A DNA stretch of 64,000 bases, from NCBI RefSeq assembly GCF_004151275.2, contig NZ_CP130821.1, positions 2,046,001-2,110,000 on the forward strand. The letters are read 5' to 3'. The notes under the pieces were generated by a model. It was not told the origin of the DNA and searched no databases. It worked only from the letters and a program-made list of their open reading frames with translations. Position numbers and translations under genes: made by a program. The DNA comes from Flavobacterium dauae (lineage in GTDB: Bacteria; Bacteroidota; Bacteroidia; Flavobacteriales; Flavobacteriaceae). Numbering within the stretch: the stretch's first letter is position 1; each line of letters starts with the position of its first letter. Of this stretch, positions 29,905-36,999 are shown in pieces.

Positions 29905-30354
29905 ATGAAAACAAAACTTTTGTATTTAATTTTTGGATTGTTTGTTGCTTTTAATACAAACGCACAAGATTCTTTATCAAACAAGCGTACAATTATCCGC
30001 GAAATCCCTGTATATCGTGATGTGGACGTGATGGCTACGTATCGCGGCGGATATGAAGTGATTTTAAAACAGATTGAAACTGCCACAAAAAATTGCAGAC
30101 GTGGATCGTTTAAAGGAAAAGATGCCGTAATAGTGATTGATGTATTAATCACCGATAAAGGAAAAATTGCAAAAATAGAATTTGTAAAATCGCCGACAGA
30201 TTTGTGTAACGATGCTATTAAATCTACTATTGAAAACGCAACACAATGGATTCCTGGACGCATTAATAACAAACCCGTAAACTCTTATTTACAGCTAACT
30301 GTTAATCTTAAAAACACACGCAATAGCAACAGCAATGCGATCAATCGTTTGTAA
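29905..30354 (+). CDS. Periplasmic orphan TonB C-terminal-domain protein
   Basis: A 149-residue exported protein (signal peptide ending in NTNAQ) whose mature part resembles the TonB C-terminal fold: VIVIDVLITDKGKIAKIEFVKSP, then AIKSTIENATQWIPGRINNKPV and a final strand LQLTVNL. It lacks the membrane anchor and Pro-rich linker of a true TonB, so energy transduction is unlikely. Similar proteins occur at 36447, 44676 and 45560. A TATTTTTG box at 29878-29885 is its likely -7 element. Confidence 0.72.
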   Translation: MKTKLLYLIFGLFVAFNTNAQDSLSNKRTIIREIPVYRDVDVMATYRGGYEVILKQIETATKNCRRGSFKGKDAVIVIDVLITDKGKIAKIEFVKSPTDLCNDAIKSTIENATQWIPGRINNKPVNSYLQLTVNLKNTRNSNSNAINRL

Positions 30355-30453
30355 CAAAAAACAGGCGATTACATTAAAATATTAATAAAATTAAACTTAT
30401 ATTTTTATTTAAAATAAATATAAATAGCGTATTTTTGTAACAAATTTTTTAAA

Positions 30454-30987
30454 ATGAGTACACACAACACACAACAATCAAACAAAGAAGCTAAACCTAT
30501 TGCTCCAAAAGTTAAAGAATTGGTTACAAATTCTAAATCGGTTATTTTAGGAACGATTGATGCCGAAGGTAATCCAAATTCAAGCTACGCTCCTTTTGTA
30601 AATATTGACAATAAGTTCTACATTTTGGTTTCTTTTATGGCACGCCATACAAAAAATTTAAGAGATCAGAAAAAAGCATCAATGATGTTTATTGCAGATG
30701 AAAGTAATTCTAAACAAATCTATGCTCGCGAACGTTTAACTTTTGATGTTACTACAACGCAAATTGAAAGAGATTCTGACCAATGGAATACCGTTGTTGA
30801 AAAATTAAAAGAAACACACGGAAAAGTGGTTGAAGTAATTGTTCCTATGGAAGATTTTATCCTAATTGCTTTAAACCCGGTAAAAGGTTCGTATGTAAAC
30901 GGTTTTGGTAGCGCTTATTTTGTTAACGAAAACTTAGATGTTTTAGAACACAGAAACGATATTAATCACGGTCAAAAACAAGATTAA
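30454..30987 (+). CDS. Pyridoxamine 5'-phosphate oxidase-fold protein, HugZ-like
   Basis: A 177-residue split-barrel flavin- or heme-binding protein. The region VILGTIDAEGNPNSSYAPFV and FMARHTKNLRDQKKASMMF is typical of the PNPOx-like fold. The C-terminal KGSYVNGFGSAYFV resembles the HugZ heme-utilisation group, whose members bind and open heme. Heme use is only inferred; no heme transport gene is adjacent. A TATTTTTG box lies at 30430-30437, 16 bases before the start. Confidence 0.82.
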   Translation: MSTHNTQQSNKEAKPIAPKVKELVTNSKSVILGTIDAEGNPNSSYAPFVNIDNKFYILVSFMARHTKNLRDQKKASMMFIADESNSKQIYARERLTFDVTTTQIERDSDQWNTVVEKLKETHGKVVEVIVPMEDFILIALNPVKGSYVNGFGSAYFVNENLDVLEHRNDINHGQKQD

Positions 30988-30995
30988 TTACATAT

Positions 30996-31026
30996 AAAAC
31001 TCCTTCAAACTGAAGGAGTTTTTTTA
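30996..31026 (+). terminator. Rho-independent terminator
   Basis: AAAACTCCTTCA pairs with TGAAGGAGTTTT around AAC, followed by more T. Confidence 0.85.
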
Positions 31027-31152
31027 AACAACATAAATTCATAGAAAATATAAATTTGGGAGATACATAAATTTTAAGCTGCACTTAAAAGCTATGCGTT
31101 CCTAAAAACTTATCAGCAATTAAATCACAAAAACTATGTTTCTATGTGGTTT
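31027..31152. repeat. Short interspersed palindromic repeat, copy B
   Basis: A 126-bp relative of the element at 19990-20128. Shared blocks are ATTCATAGAAAATATA at the left, TTTTAAG...CTTAAAA in the middle, a CCTAAAA motif and AACTATGTTTCTATGTGG at the right. The left end is partly decayed (AACAACATA instead of AACCACATA). It fills the gap between convergent genes. Confidence 0.75.
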
Positions 31153-31155
31153 AAC

Positions 31156-31929
31156 TTAAACGTATTCTACTTTATAAATTACGGGTTTGCTTGGCGACGC
31201 ATCATTTTCAAACGAAGCTATTTGCAGGTTTAAAATGTACAATCCGTCTGCAATTTCACTATCAATAAAAACCAGTTCGGTAATGGTGCAATTAAAACGT
31301 GCGTCGGCATTTACTTCGTTTACATTTTTTACATTCCAAAAGGCTTTGTGCGATACTAATTTTCCTTCGTCAACTTCTTTATCAACACTTGGCAAATCAA
31401 TCAATAAATGTTCAATACCAATTTCTCTTATAAAAACAGTCGCTTCTTCAGATAAATAAGCCGGATTGGTGTTAGAATAATTCTTATGTTTTTTTTCGGT
31501 TGAATTTGGAAGCGTTCTTATGATTAAAGCTTCGGGATTTGATCCATTTAAAGTTTTTTCAATCTGATTTTTTGTGATGACCAAATCATCATCAATTAGT
31601 TCTGGTTCGATCGAAATTAGTTCCGCCGTAAAAAAGAAGGTTTTAAGTGTTTGATTGATCGAATAAAAATTTTTTGTAATATGTCCCAAACATTCGGTAT
31701 GTGTTCCGTGTCCGTGCGGATTGAACAAAATATTATTAAAGTTTGTAGATGATTTTCCAGATGCCACACTGCCCACAAAATCGCCCATTACCACCGGATT
31801 AATTTCAGGTTGATCTAAATACCACGCAATGGGATTTTGCTCGTTATTTTGAATGGGTAAAGAAATATCGATTGGTTTTGATAAATCGATATTGTATGAT
31901 TTGTTGTTATGTTGTATGGTTGTTTTCAT
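31156..31929 (-). CDS. Cyclase-family (kynurenine formamidase-like) hydrolase
   Basis: A 257-residue protein of the cyclase family, which includes kynurenine formamidase. The expected metal-binding motif HxGTHxD appears here as HGHGTHTECLGH, with Glu-Cys in place of the usual Asp-x-Pro. The IDLPSVDKE stretch is a second conserved region. The substrate is not known. No tryptophan-degradation gene is near. It ends against repeat copy B. Confidence 0.87.
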   Translation of the reverse strand: MKTTIQHNNKSYNIDLSKPIDISLPIQNNEQNPIAWYLDQPEINPVVMGDFVGSVASGKSSTNFNNILFNPHGHGTHTECLGHITKNFYSINQTLKTFFFTAELISIEPELIDDDLVITKNQIEKTLNGSNPEALIIRTLPNSTEKKHKNYSNTNPAYLSEEATVFIREIGIEHLLIDLPSVDKEVDEGKLVSHKAFWNVKNVNEVNADARFNCTITELVFIDSEIADGLYILNLQIASFENDASPSKPVIYKVEYV

Positions 31930-31939
31930 AGTTTTTATA

Positions 31940-32575
31940 CTAATTCGTTAGTACTTTTATTATTGGCACTCTATATTCCTCATCTTTTTCGTGTAGCTCA
32001 ATTTCTTTAGTTTCTGTATTTATATTCAAATAAAGTTCACAATACAAATCTTCATTATCTTCTTCAAAGAAAAGTTTAAGTTTATAGTAATCATTTTTGG
32101 CAAAATTTACCTTTTTCTCATTTAGTGAAAATACGGTTGCAGAAATAGTTTGTTTTGTAAAACCCTTTTTCATTGGGACTTCATACAATTCAGCTAATGC
32201 ATTAACTAATTCATCGCTTTCTTTTCCTATTGATTTAAAACTAACTCCCTTTAAAACAAAACCATTCTTACTATCTATTTCATCTCCTATAAATCCTGCA
32301 TTTATTTTAGAACTTATTTCTATTTGAAGGCCAACAACCTCTTCTTTATAAAGTCCTTTTGCGATATAAATATGTGAAGTATCAGTTCTTTTATCTTCAA
32401 TAATTTTAAGAAAAATATCTTTCCAACCTTCTTCAACATCTATTCGAGATGTAATTTCTTCAAGGTTACTACTCTCAATATTACTCTTTTGTACGTTTTG
32501 ATTGTTATTATTCTTACAACCAAATAAAAATGAAAAAAATCCCCTAAAAAATATTAAAGTTATTTGTTTAGTCAT
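31940..32575 (-). CDS. Lipoprotein of unknown function
   Basis: I do not recognise this 211-residue protein. It has a short hydrophobic N-terminus ending in a probable lipobox (LFGC) followed by an Asn-rich linker, so it is likely a lipoprotein. The mature part is acidic with alternating strands. Its stop lies ten bases before the start of the cyclase gene, so the two are probably co-transcribed. Confidence 0.7.
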   Translation of the reverse strand: MTKQITLIFFRGFFSFLFGCKNNNNQNVQKSNIESSNLEEITSRIDVEEGWKDIFLKIIEDKRTDTSHIYIAKGLYKEEVVGLQIEISSKINAGFIGDEIDSKNGFVLKGVSFKSIGKESDELVNALAELYEVPMKKGFTKQTISATVFSLNEKKVNFAKNDYYKLKLFFEEDNEDLYCELYLNINTETKEIELHEKDEEYRVPIIKVLTN

Positions 32576-32629
32576 GTTTTGTATTGCTCTTGTGCTTCTT
32601 TAAACAGTCAATTACTTAATTTATTTGCT

Positions 32630-32701
32630 GGTGCGAGCATCTTGCTCGTACCTTAAAATTCCACAAACTTTTCACGAGCGTGACGCTCGCGAGAGCGTTG
32701 C
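32630..32701. repeat. REP-like pair of GC-rich palindromes
   Basis: Two palindromes stand out in an A/T-rich gap. GGTGCGAGCATCTTGCTCG(TACC) at 32630-32652 is a near-perfect hairpin. CGAGCGTGACGCTCG at 32675-32689 is a 7-bp stem with a one-base centre, followed by CGAGAGCG. They resemble REP elements that are spread by RAYT transposases in many bacteria. No transposase is in the window. Confidence 0.65.
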
Positions 32702-32746
32702 ATGGATAATAATTAAATAATCACCTGGGCTTCTGTGGAAATTTCA

Positions 32747-33889
32747 TCAATCAATCCAAAACAATTCGCTTGCTATACCATCGCAAAAGAATTTACCTTT
32801 TAAAGTTGTTTTTAAAATAGTATTTTCAATAATCAGCTTTTCATTTGTAAGGAATACCTCAGCGTTTTTCAATAAATAAGCTAAATAATCGCTGCCGAAA
32901 TCGTCCTTAATTTTTTCTAAAGACACGCCCCAAACGGTTCGTAAGCCGGTCATTACATATTCGTTGTATCGATCTTTTATTGATAACGTTTCAACTTCGC
33001 TAGGTAATTTATCTTGTTGAATAGCATTTATGTACAATGAATTATTAGCGATGTTCCACGATCGGTTTTCGCCATTAAAACTATGCGCAGACGGACCAAT
33101 TCCTAAATACTTTTTTCCCAACCAATAAGCCGAATTGTTTTTAGAGAAATAATCGGGCTTACCAAAATTAGACAATTCGTAATGAATAAACCCTGATTTT
33201 TCTAATAGTTCAATCAATAACAAAAAATGTTCATGTGCAACGCCGTCATCAGGTGTTGGAATTTTTCCGTTTTTAATTAAGGTTGCCAACGCCGTTTTTG
33301 GTTCAACTGTTAAGGCATAACTTGATATGTGCGGAATATTCAAATCTAAAGCTTTTTGTACGTTTTGCTGCCAGCGATCTAAAGTCATTTCAGGAATTCC
33401 GTAAATTAGATCAATCGAAATATTATCAAAATACTTTTTAGCTTCCTGTAACGAATTCCAAGCTTCGGTAGCATTATGTGCACGATTCATCATTTTTAAA
33501 TCTTCATCAAAAAACGATTGAATTCCGATACTTAAACGGTTGATTTTAGATTCTGATAATTGTTTCACCCTATCTGCCGATAAATCATCAGGGTTGGATT
33601 CTAAAGTGATTTCTGGATTCTCAACAACATCAAACAACTGATAAATCTCGTCAATTAGCATATTAATTTCTTTGTTCGATAAAACGCTCGGCGTTCCGCC
33701 TCCAAAATAAATGGTTTCAATTTGGTTCTCGACTCCGCTCGAACTGACGAATTCATCCTTCCGTAAGAAAAGCTCACGACGCAAAGCCGAAATCATTTCT
33801 TCTTTCTTTTTTAACGAAGTAGAAAAATGAAAATCGCAATAATGACACGCCTGTTTGCAAAACGGAATATGTAAGTAAATACCTGCCAT
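32747..33889 (-). CDS. hemW: Radical SAM heme chaperone HemW
   Basis: A 380-residue radical SAM protein. The cluster motif CKQACHYCDF (Cys11, Cys15, Cys18, with Phe20 in HF) near the N-terminus, GGGTPSVLS, ESNPDDL and the C-terminal HemW region (YNEYVMTGLRT) identify it as HemW, which inserts heme into acceptor proteins and is not a coproporphyrinogen dehydrogenase despite the similarity. Its ATG shares one base with the stop of ruvC, indicating translational coupling. Confidence 0.92.
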   Translation of the reverse strand: MAGIYLHIPFCKQACHYCDFHFSTSLKKKEEMISALRRELFLRKDEFVSSSGVENQIETIYFGGGTPSVLSNKEINMLIDEIYQLFDVVENPEITLESNPDDLSADRVKQLSESKINRLSIGIQSFFDEDLKMMNRAHNATEAWNSLQEAKKYFDNISIDLIYGIPEMTLDRWQQNVQKALDLNIPHISSYALTVEPKTALATLIKNGKIPTPDDGVAHEHFLLLIELLEKSGFIHYELSNFGKPDYFSKNNSAYWLGKKYLGIGPSAHSFNGENRSWNIANNSLYINAIQQDKLPSEVETLSIKDRYNEYVMTGLRTVWGVSLEKIKDDFGSDYLAYLLKNAEVFLTNEKLIIENTILKTTLKGKFFCDGIASELFWID

Positions 33890-34446
33890 TATTTTTTGGT
33901 TATGCGGTCTGCATTTTGACTAACGAAGGCATCCCAACCCGAATAACTTTTGCCAACAACGGTTTTGCCCGAATTAAAAAAATGACACACGGCTGCTGCC
34001 AAACCATCGGTTGAATCCAGGTTTTTAGGCAGTTCTTTTAAACCCAACAATTGTTGTAACATTTTCGCAACTTGTTCTTTACTAGCGTTGCCGTTGCCGG
34101 TAATTGCCATTTTTATTTTCTTGGGTTCGTATTCTGTAACGGGAATTTGACGCGATAATCCGGCTGCCATAGCAACACCTTGTGCCCTACCTAACTTTAA
34201 CATTGACTGGACATTTTTTCCAAAAAACGGAGCTTCAATCGCAATTTCATCGGGATGATGCGTGTCAATCAATTCGATAGTTCGTTCAAAAATACGTTGT
34301 AATTTTAAGTACGGATCGCTCATTTTGGCAAGATTCAGTTCGTTAAGCTGTATAAATTCCATAGAATTTTTTACAACCTTAATTAAACCAAAACCCATAA
34401 TTGTAGTTCCGGGATCAATGCCTAATATAATTCGTTCTTCAGCCAA
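33889..34446 (-). CDS. ruvC: Crossover junction endodeoxyribonuclease RuvC
   Basis: Resolves Holliday junctions together with RuvAB. The 185-residue protein keeps the acidic catalytic residues: Asp11 (ILGIDPGTT), Glu71 (IAIEAPFFGKN), and Asp144 and Asp147 (LDSTDGLAAA). The start codon appears to be a TTG at 34446; I find no in-frame ATG upstream before the family start. The gene is the first of a ruvC-hemW unit, and its start lies 60 bases from the divergent membrane protein gene. Confidence 0.96.
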   Translation of the reverse strand: MAEERIILGIDPGTTIMGFGLIKVVKNSMEFIQLNELNLAKMSDPYLKLQRIFERTIELIDTHHPDEIAIEAPFFGKNVQSMLKLGRAQGVAMAAGLSRQIPVTEYEPKKIKMAITGNGNASKEQVAKMLQQLLGLKELPKNLDSTDGLAAAVCHFFNSGKTVVGKSYSGWDAFVSQNADRITKK

Positions 34447-34506
34447 AATGCTTAATATTCGTTAATTTAGTATGCGTTTGCTTAAAAAAAATCATTCCTT
34501 TGCAGA

Positions 34507-35475
34507 ATGAAATTTCTGTCTCCCAAAATTAAACAATTCTTATTACTTCTGCTTAAATTAATTGTAGTTGGTGGTGCTTTTTACTTCATCAACAATCAGC
34601 TTACCGAAAAAGATTTTAATTGGGATATTATTTCGCAAACGTTACAAAAAACAAATGCGTGGATTTTAGTATTGATACTTTTACTGTTAACGTTTTTAAA
34701 CCGTTTTTTAGAGATTTTAAAATGGCAAAATTTAGCCCAAATTGTAAAACCTATAAGCATTTGGGAAAGCACCAAACAGGTTTTAATTGGTATTACATTT
34801 GGCATTGTTACACCAAACGGCATTGGCGAATACGCAGGAAAAGCCTGGTTTTACAATAAAAAACACGCTGTTAAAATTGTTTTTTTAAACGCCGTGTGCA
34901 ACGGTATTCAAGTGCTTTTTTCCGTTGCTTTTGGATTAATTGGTACGCTTTACATAAATTCTTTACACCAATTTATTGACGCTAAATATATTTTACTGTT
35001 TTTCGGGATTTTAATCGTCGTAATTTTAGTGATCTTTTCGATAAAAAACATTCGGATTAAAGGTTATTCGCTTCAAACATTGTTTAAAAATTTAAACGAA
35101 ATTCCTAAAAAAATCCACAGAAAAAACATTGTTCTGGCTTGGTTTAGGCACTTGGTTTTAATACATCAGTACTTTATTTTGTACACGCTTTTTAGTGTTG
35201 AAATTCCGTATTTTGTGTTATTATCGGTGGTTGCGAGTATTTATTTGTTGGCATCGAGCTTACCGAATTTTCAGGCGGTAGATTTTGCGTTGAAAGGAAG
35301 TGTAGCTATTTATTTATTTGGCTTTTTTGGAGTTGATGGATGGATTGTAACCCTTGTTGCGGCTTTAATTTGGTTGTTGAATTTGGTAATTCCCATTTCG
35401 ATTGGGAGTATTTTTCTGTTGCTTTTTAATCCGAAGAAGGATCGATCTTTACATTTAGTACAAACTGAGTTGTAA
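34507..35475 (+). CDS. Flippase-like/lysylphosphatidylglycerol synthase TM-domain membrane protein
   Basis: A 322-residue integral membrane protein with about eight hydrophobic helices. The segment WESTKQVLIGITFGIVTPNGIGEYAGKAWF matches the conserved region of the UPF0104/YbhN family (lysylphosphatidylglycerol synthase transmembrane region, often called flippase-like). There is no synthase domain, so a transport role for a lipid-linked substrate is only a family guess. Its last 50 bases overlap the convergent lipoprotein gene. Confidence 0.87.
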   Translation: MKFLSPKIKQFLLLLLKLIVVGGAFYFINNQLTEKDFNWDIISQTLQKTNAWILVLILLLLTFLNRFLEILKWQNLAQIVKPISIWESTKQVLIGITFGIVTPNGIGEYAGKAWFYNKKHAVKIVFLNAVCNGIQVLFSVAFGLIGTLYINSLHQFIDAKYILLFFGILIVVILVIFSIKNIRIKGYSLQTLFKNLNEIPKKIHRKNIVLAWFRHLVLIHQYFILYTLFSVEIPYFVLLSVVASIYLLASSLPNFQAVDFALKGSVAIYLFGFFGVDGWIVTLVAALIWLLNLVIPISIGSIFLLLFNPKKDRSLHLVQTEL

Positions 35476-35905
35476 CGGGAATTCCGCGTTTTGTTGCCGG
35501 CTGAATTTTAGAAAATTTCTTTGTTTGTTGTTCCATAATACTATCTAACATAAACTTTGGCAATAATTTTTCGTTAACTTGTTCGGTTTTAAAGTTTAAT
35601 TCGCTTTTAGACGATAAGCTTACTAAAAACTGCACAGAATCTATTGTTGATAATTTTACTAATGAATCGGTTTGCAGTACGTTTACAACTTCAAAATTTA
35701 AACGATCAAAAAAACACTGTTTATTTTCTTCGGCATTGGTAAATTTTTCGCACGAATCATACGTGGGATAGGTATCCACCCTGCCCCAATCAATGGTGTG
35801 CAATTCTCTACGCAATAATTCTTGCGAATCTGGTAGTTCTTTCTGCACAAAATTGCACGATGTCAGCAAAAATGAACAAAAAACAAATGCCCAATAATTT
35901 TTCAT
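35426..35905 (-). CDS. Lipoprotein with TonB C-terminal-like end
   Basis: A 159-residue lipoprotein (lipobox LTSC). Four Cys, two of them in YDSCEKFTNAEENKQCFF, suggest a disulfide. The end (RGIPVTTQFVLNVKI) resembles the last strands of TonB C-terminal domains. Function is unknown. The 3' end overlaps the plus-strand membrane protein gene by 50 bases, an unusually long convergent overlap for this compact region. Confidence 0.75.
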   Translation of the reverse strand: MKNYWAFVFCSFLLTSCNFVQKELPDSQELLRRELHTIDWGRVDTYPTYDSCEKFTNAEENKQCFFDRLNFEVVNVLQTDSLVKLSTIDSVQFLVSLSSKSELNFKTEQVNEKLLPKFMLDSIMEQQTKKFSKIQPATKRGIPVTTQFVLNVKIDPSSD

Positions 35906-35949
35906 AAAAATTAAATCGTAAATTTAAAAGCAAAAATACAAAAATAAGT

Positions 35950-36450
35950 ATGGAATTCTTAATACTAATTGTAAGTTTATTGTTTGTACTTGTGGGAATT
36001 GCAGGAAGCGTGCTGCCCGCTTTGCCCGGACCGCCTTTAAGTTGGATTGGTTTACTGATATTGTACACCACGCCAAGCATTAAATTTGATTACTGGACAT
36101 TGGGAGTTACGTTTGTTTTTACGTTGATTATTGTGATTTTAGATTACGTGATTCCGGCACAGGGAACCAAACGTTTTGGCGGCAGCAAGTACGGAATTTG
36201 GGGAACAAACATTGGATTGATTGTAGGAATCTTTGTACCTATTCCTTTAGGGTTTATTATTGGTCCATTTTTGGGGGCTTTTATCGGCGAACTGATTTAC
36301 GACCAAAACGATTCTAAACGCGCATTGAAAGCTGCAACCGGATCATTTATTGGTTTTTTGGCATCGGCTTTTATAAAATTTGTTTTTTGTATGATTTTAT
36401 TAGGGATTTATATTCACACTGTTTGGAAGTATTGGAGTGTTTGGTTTTAA
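35950..36450 (+). CDS. DUF456 domain-containing membrane protein
   Basis: A 166-residue integral membrane protein with the DUF456 pattern: a first helix followed by GSVLPALPGPPLSWIGLL, then DYVIPAQGTKRFGGSKYG and a Gly-rich helix FIIGPFLGAFIGE. The function of the family is unknown. The stop overlaps the convergent neighbour by four bases. Confidence 0.9.
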   Translation: MEFLILIVSLLFVLVGIAGSVLPALPGPPLSWIGLLILYTTPSIKFDYWTLGVTFVFTLIIVILDYVIPAQGTKRFGGSKYGIWGTNIGLIVGIFVPIPLGFIIGPFLGAFIGELIYDQNDSKRALKAATGSFIGFLASAFIKFVFCMILLGIYIHTVWKYWSVWF

Positions 36451-36914
36451 TCGAGCTTTATTTTTATTGGTAAGGTAAAATACATTCGTACAATTTTATT
36501 TTCAAGTTCAGCTGGTTCCCATTTAGATTTCTCTTTTATAATTTGAAATACATCATTTGCTAAATCAAATTTATCTTCTATAATTGTCATGTTAGTTAAA
36601 GAACCATCTTTTTCAACAACAAATCTAATTTTAATTTTAATGTACTTTAAAGTTGACGAACGTTTGACTTTATCTCCTAATTCCTCTTTAATATTAATAT
36701 TTAGATTTTTGAAAAACACATCAAAACCTTCTTTAGGTTGTGCTTTCTTTTGAACAAGTTTATAAATATAATTTTCATCTTTAATTAAATCTTCTTTTTT
36801 AGCTTGATAATTATATGAAGGATCACCACATGCTTGAATAATTACACCTTTTTCTTGTGCAAACACTTGTAATCCTGCAAAAAGGGTTAGGATAATTAAT
36901 AAAATATTTTTCAT
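36447..36914 (-). CDS. Periplasmic orphan TonB C-terminal-domain protein
   Basis: A 155-residue exported protein with signal peptide MKNILLIILTLFAGLQVFAQ. The motif KKAQPKEGFDVFFKNLN is shared with the two proteins at 44676 and 45560 (KAYPKEGL...F). The following KIKIRFVVEKDGSLTNMTIIEDKFDLANDV and the final YFTLPIKIKL match the TonB C-terminal fold. There is no membrane anchor. I prefer the ATG at 36914 to the upstream TTG at 36935 because it gives a standard signal peptide. Confidence 0.77.
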   Translation of the reverse strand: MKNILLIILTLFAGLQVFAQEKGVIIQACGDPSYNYQAKKEDLIKDENYIYKLVQKKAQPKEGFDVFFKNLNINIKEELGDKVKRSSTLKYIKIKIRFVVEKDGSLTNMTIIEDKFDLANDVFQIIKEKSKWEPAELENKIVRMYFTLPIKIKLD

Positions 36915-36999
36915 TTGATTAAATTTATTTTTCAATACCTCATCGTAAATATATAAATTTATGTTTATAAAAATATGATACTTTTTATTATACCTGATG

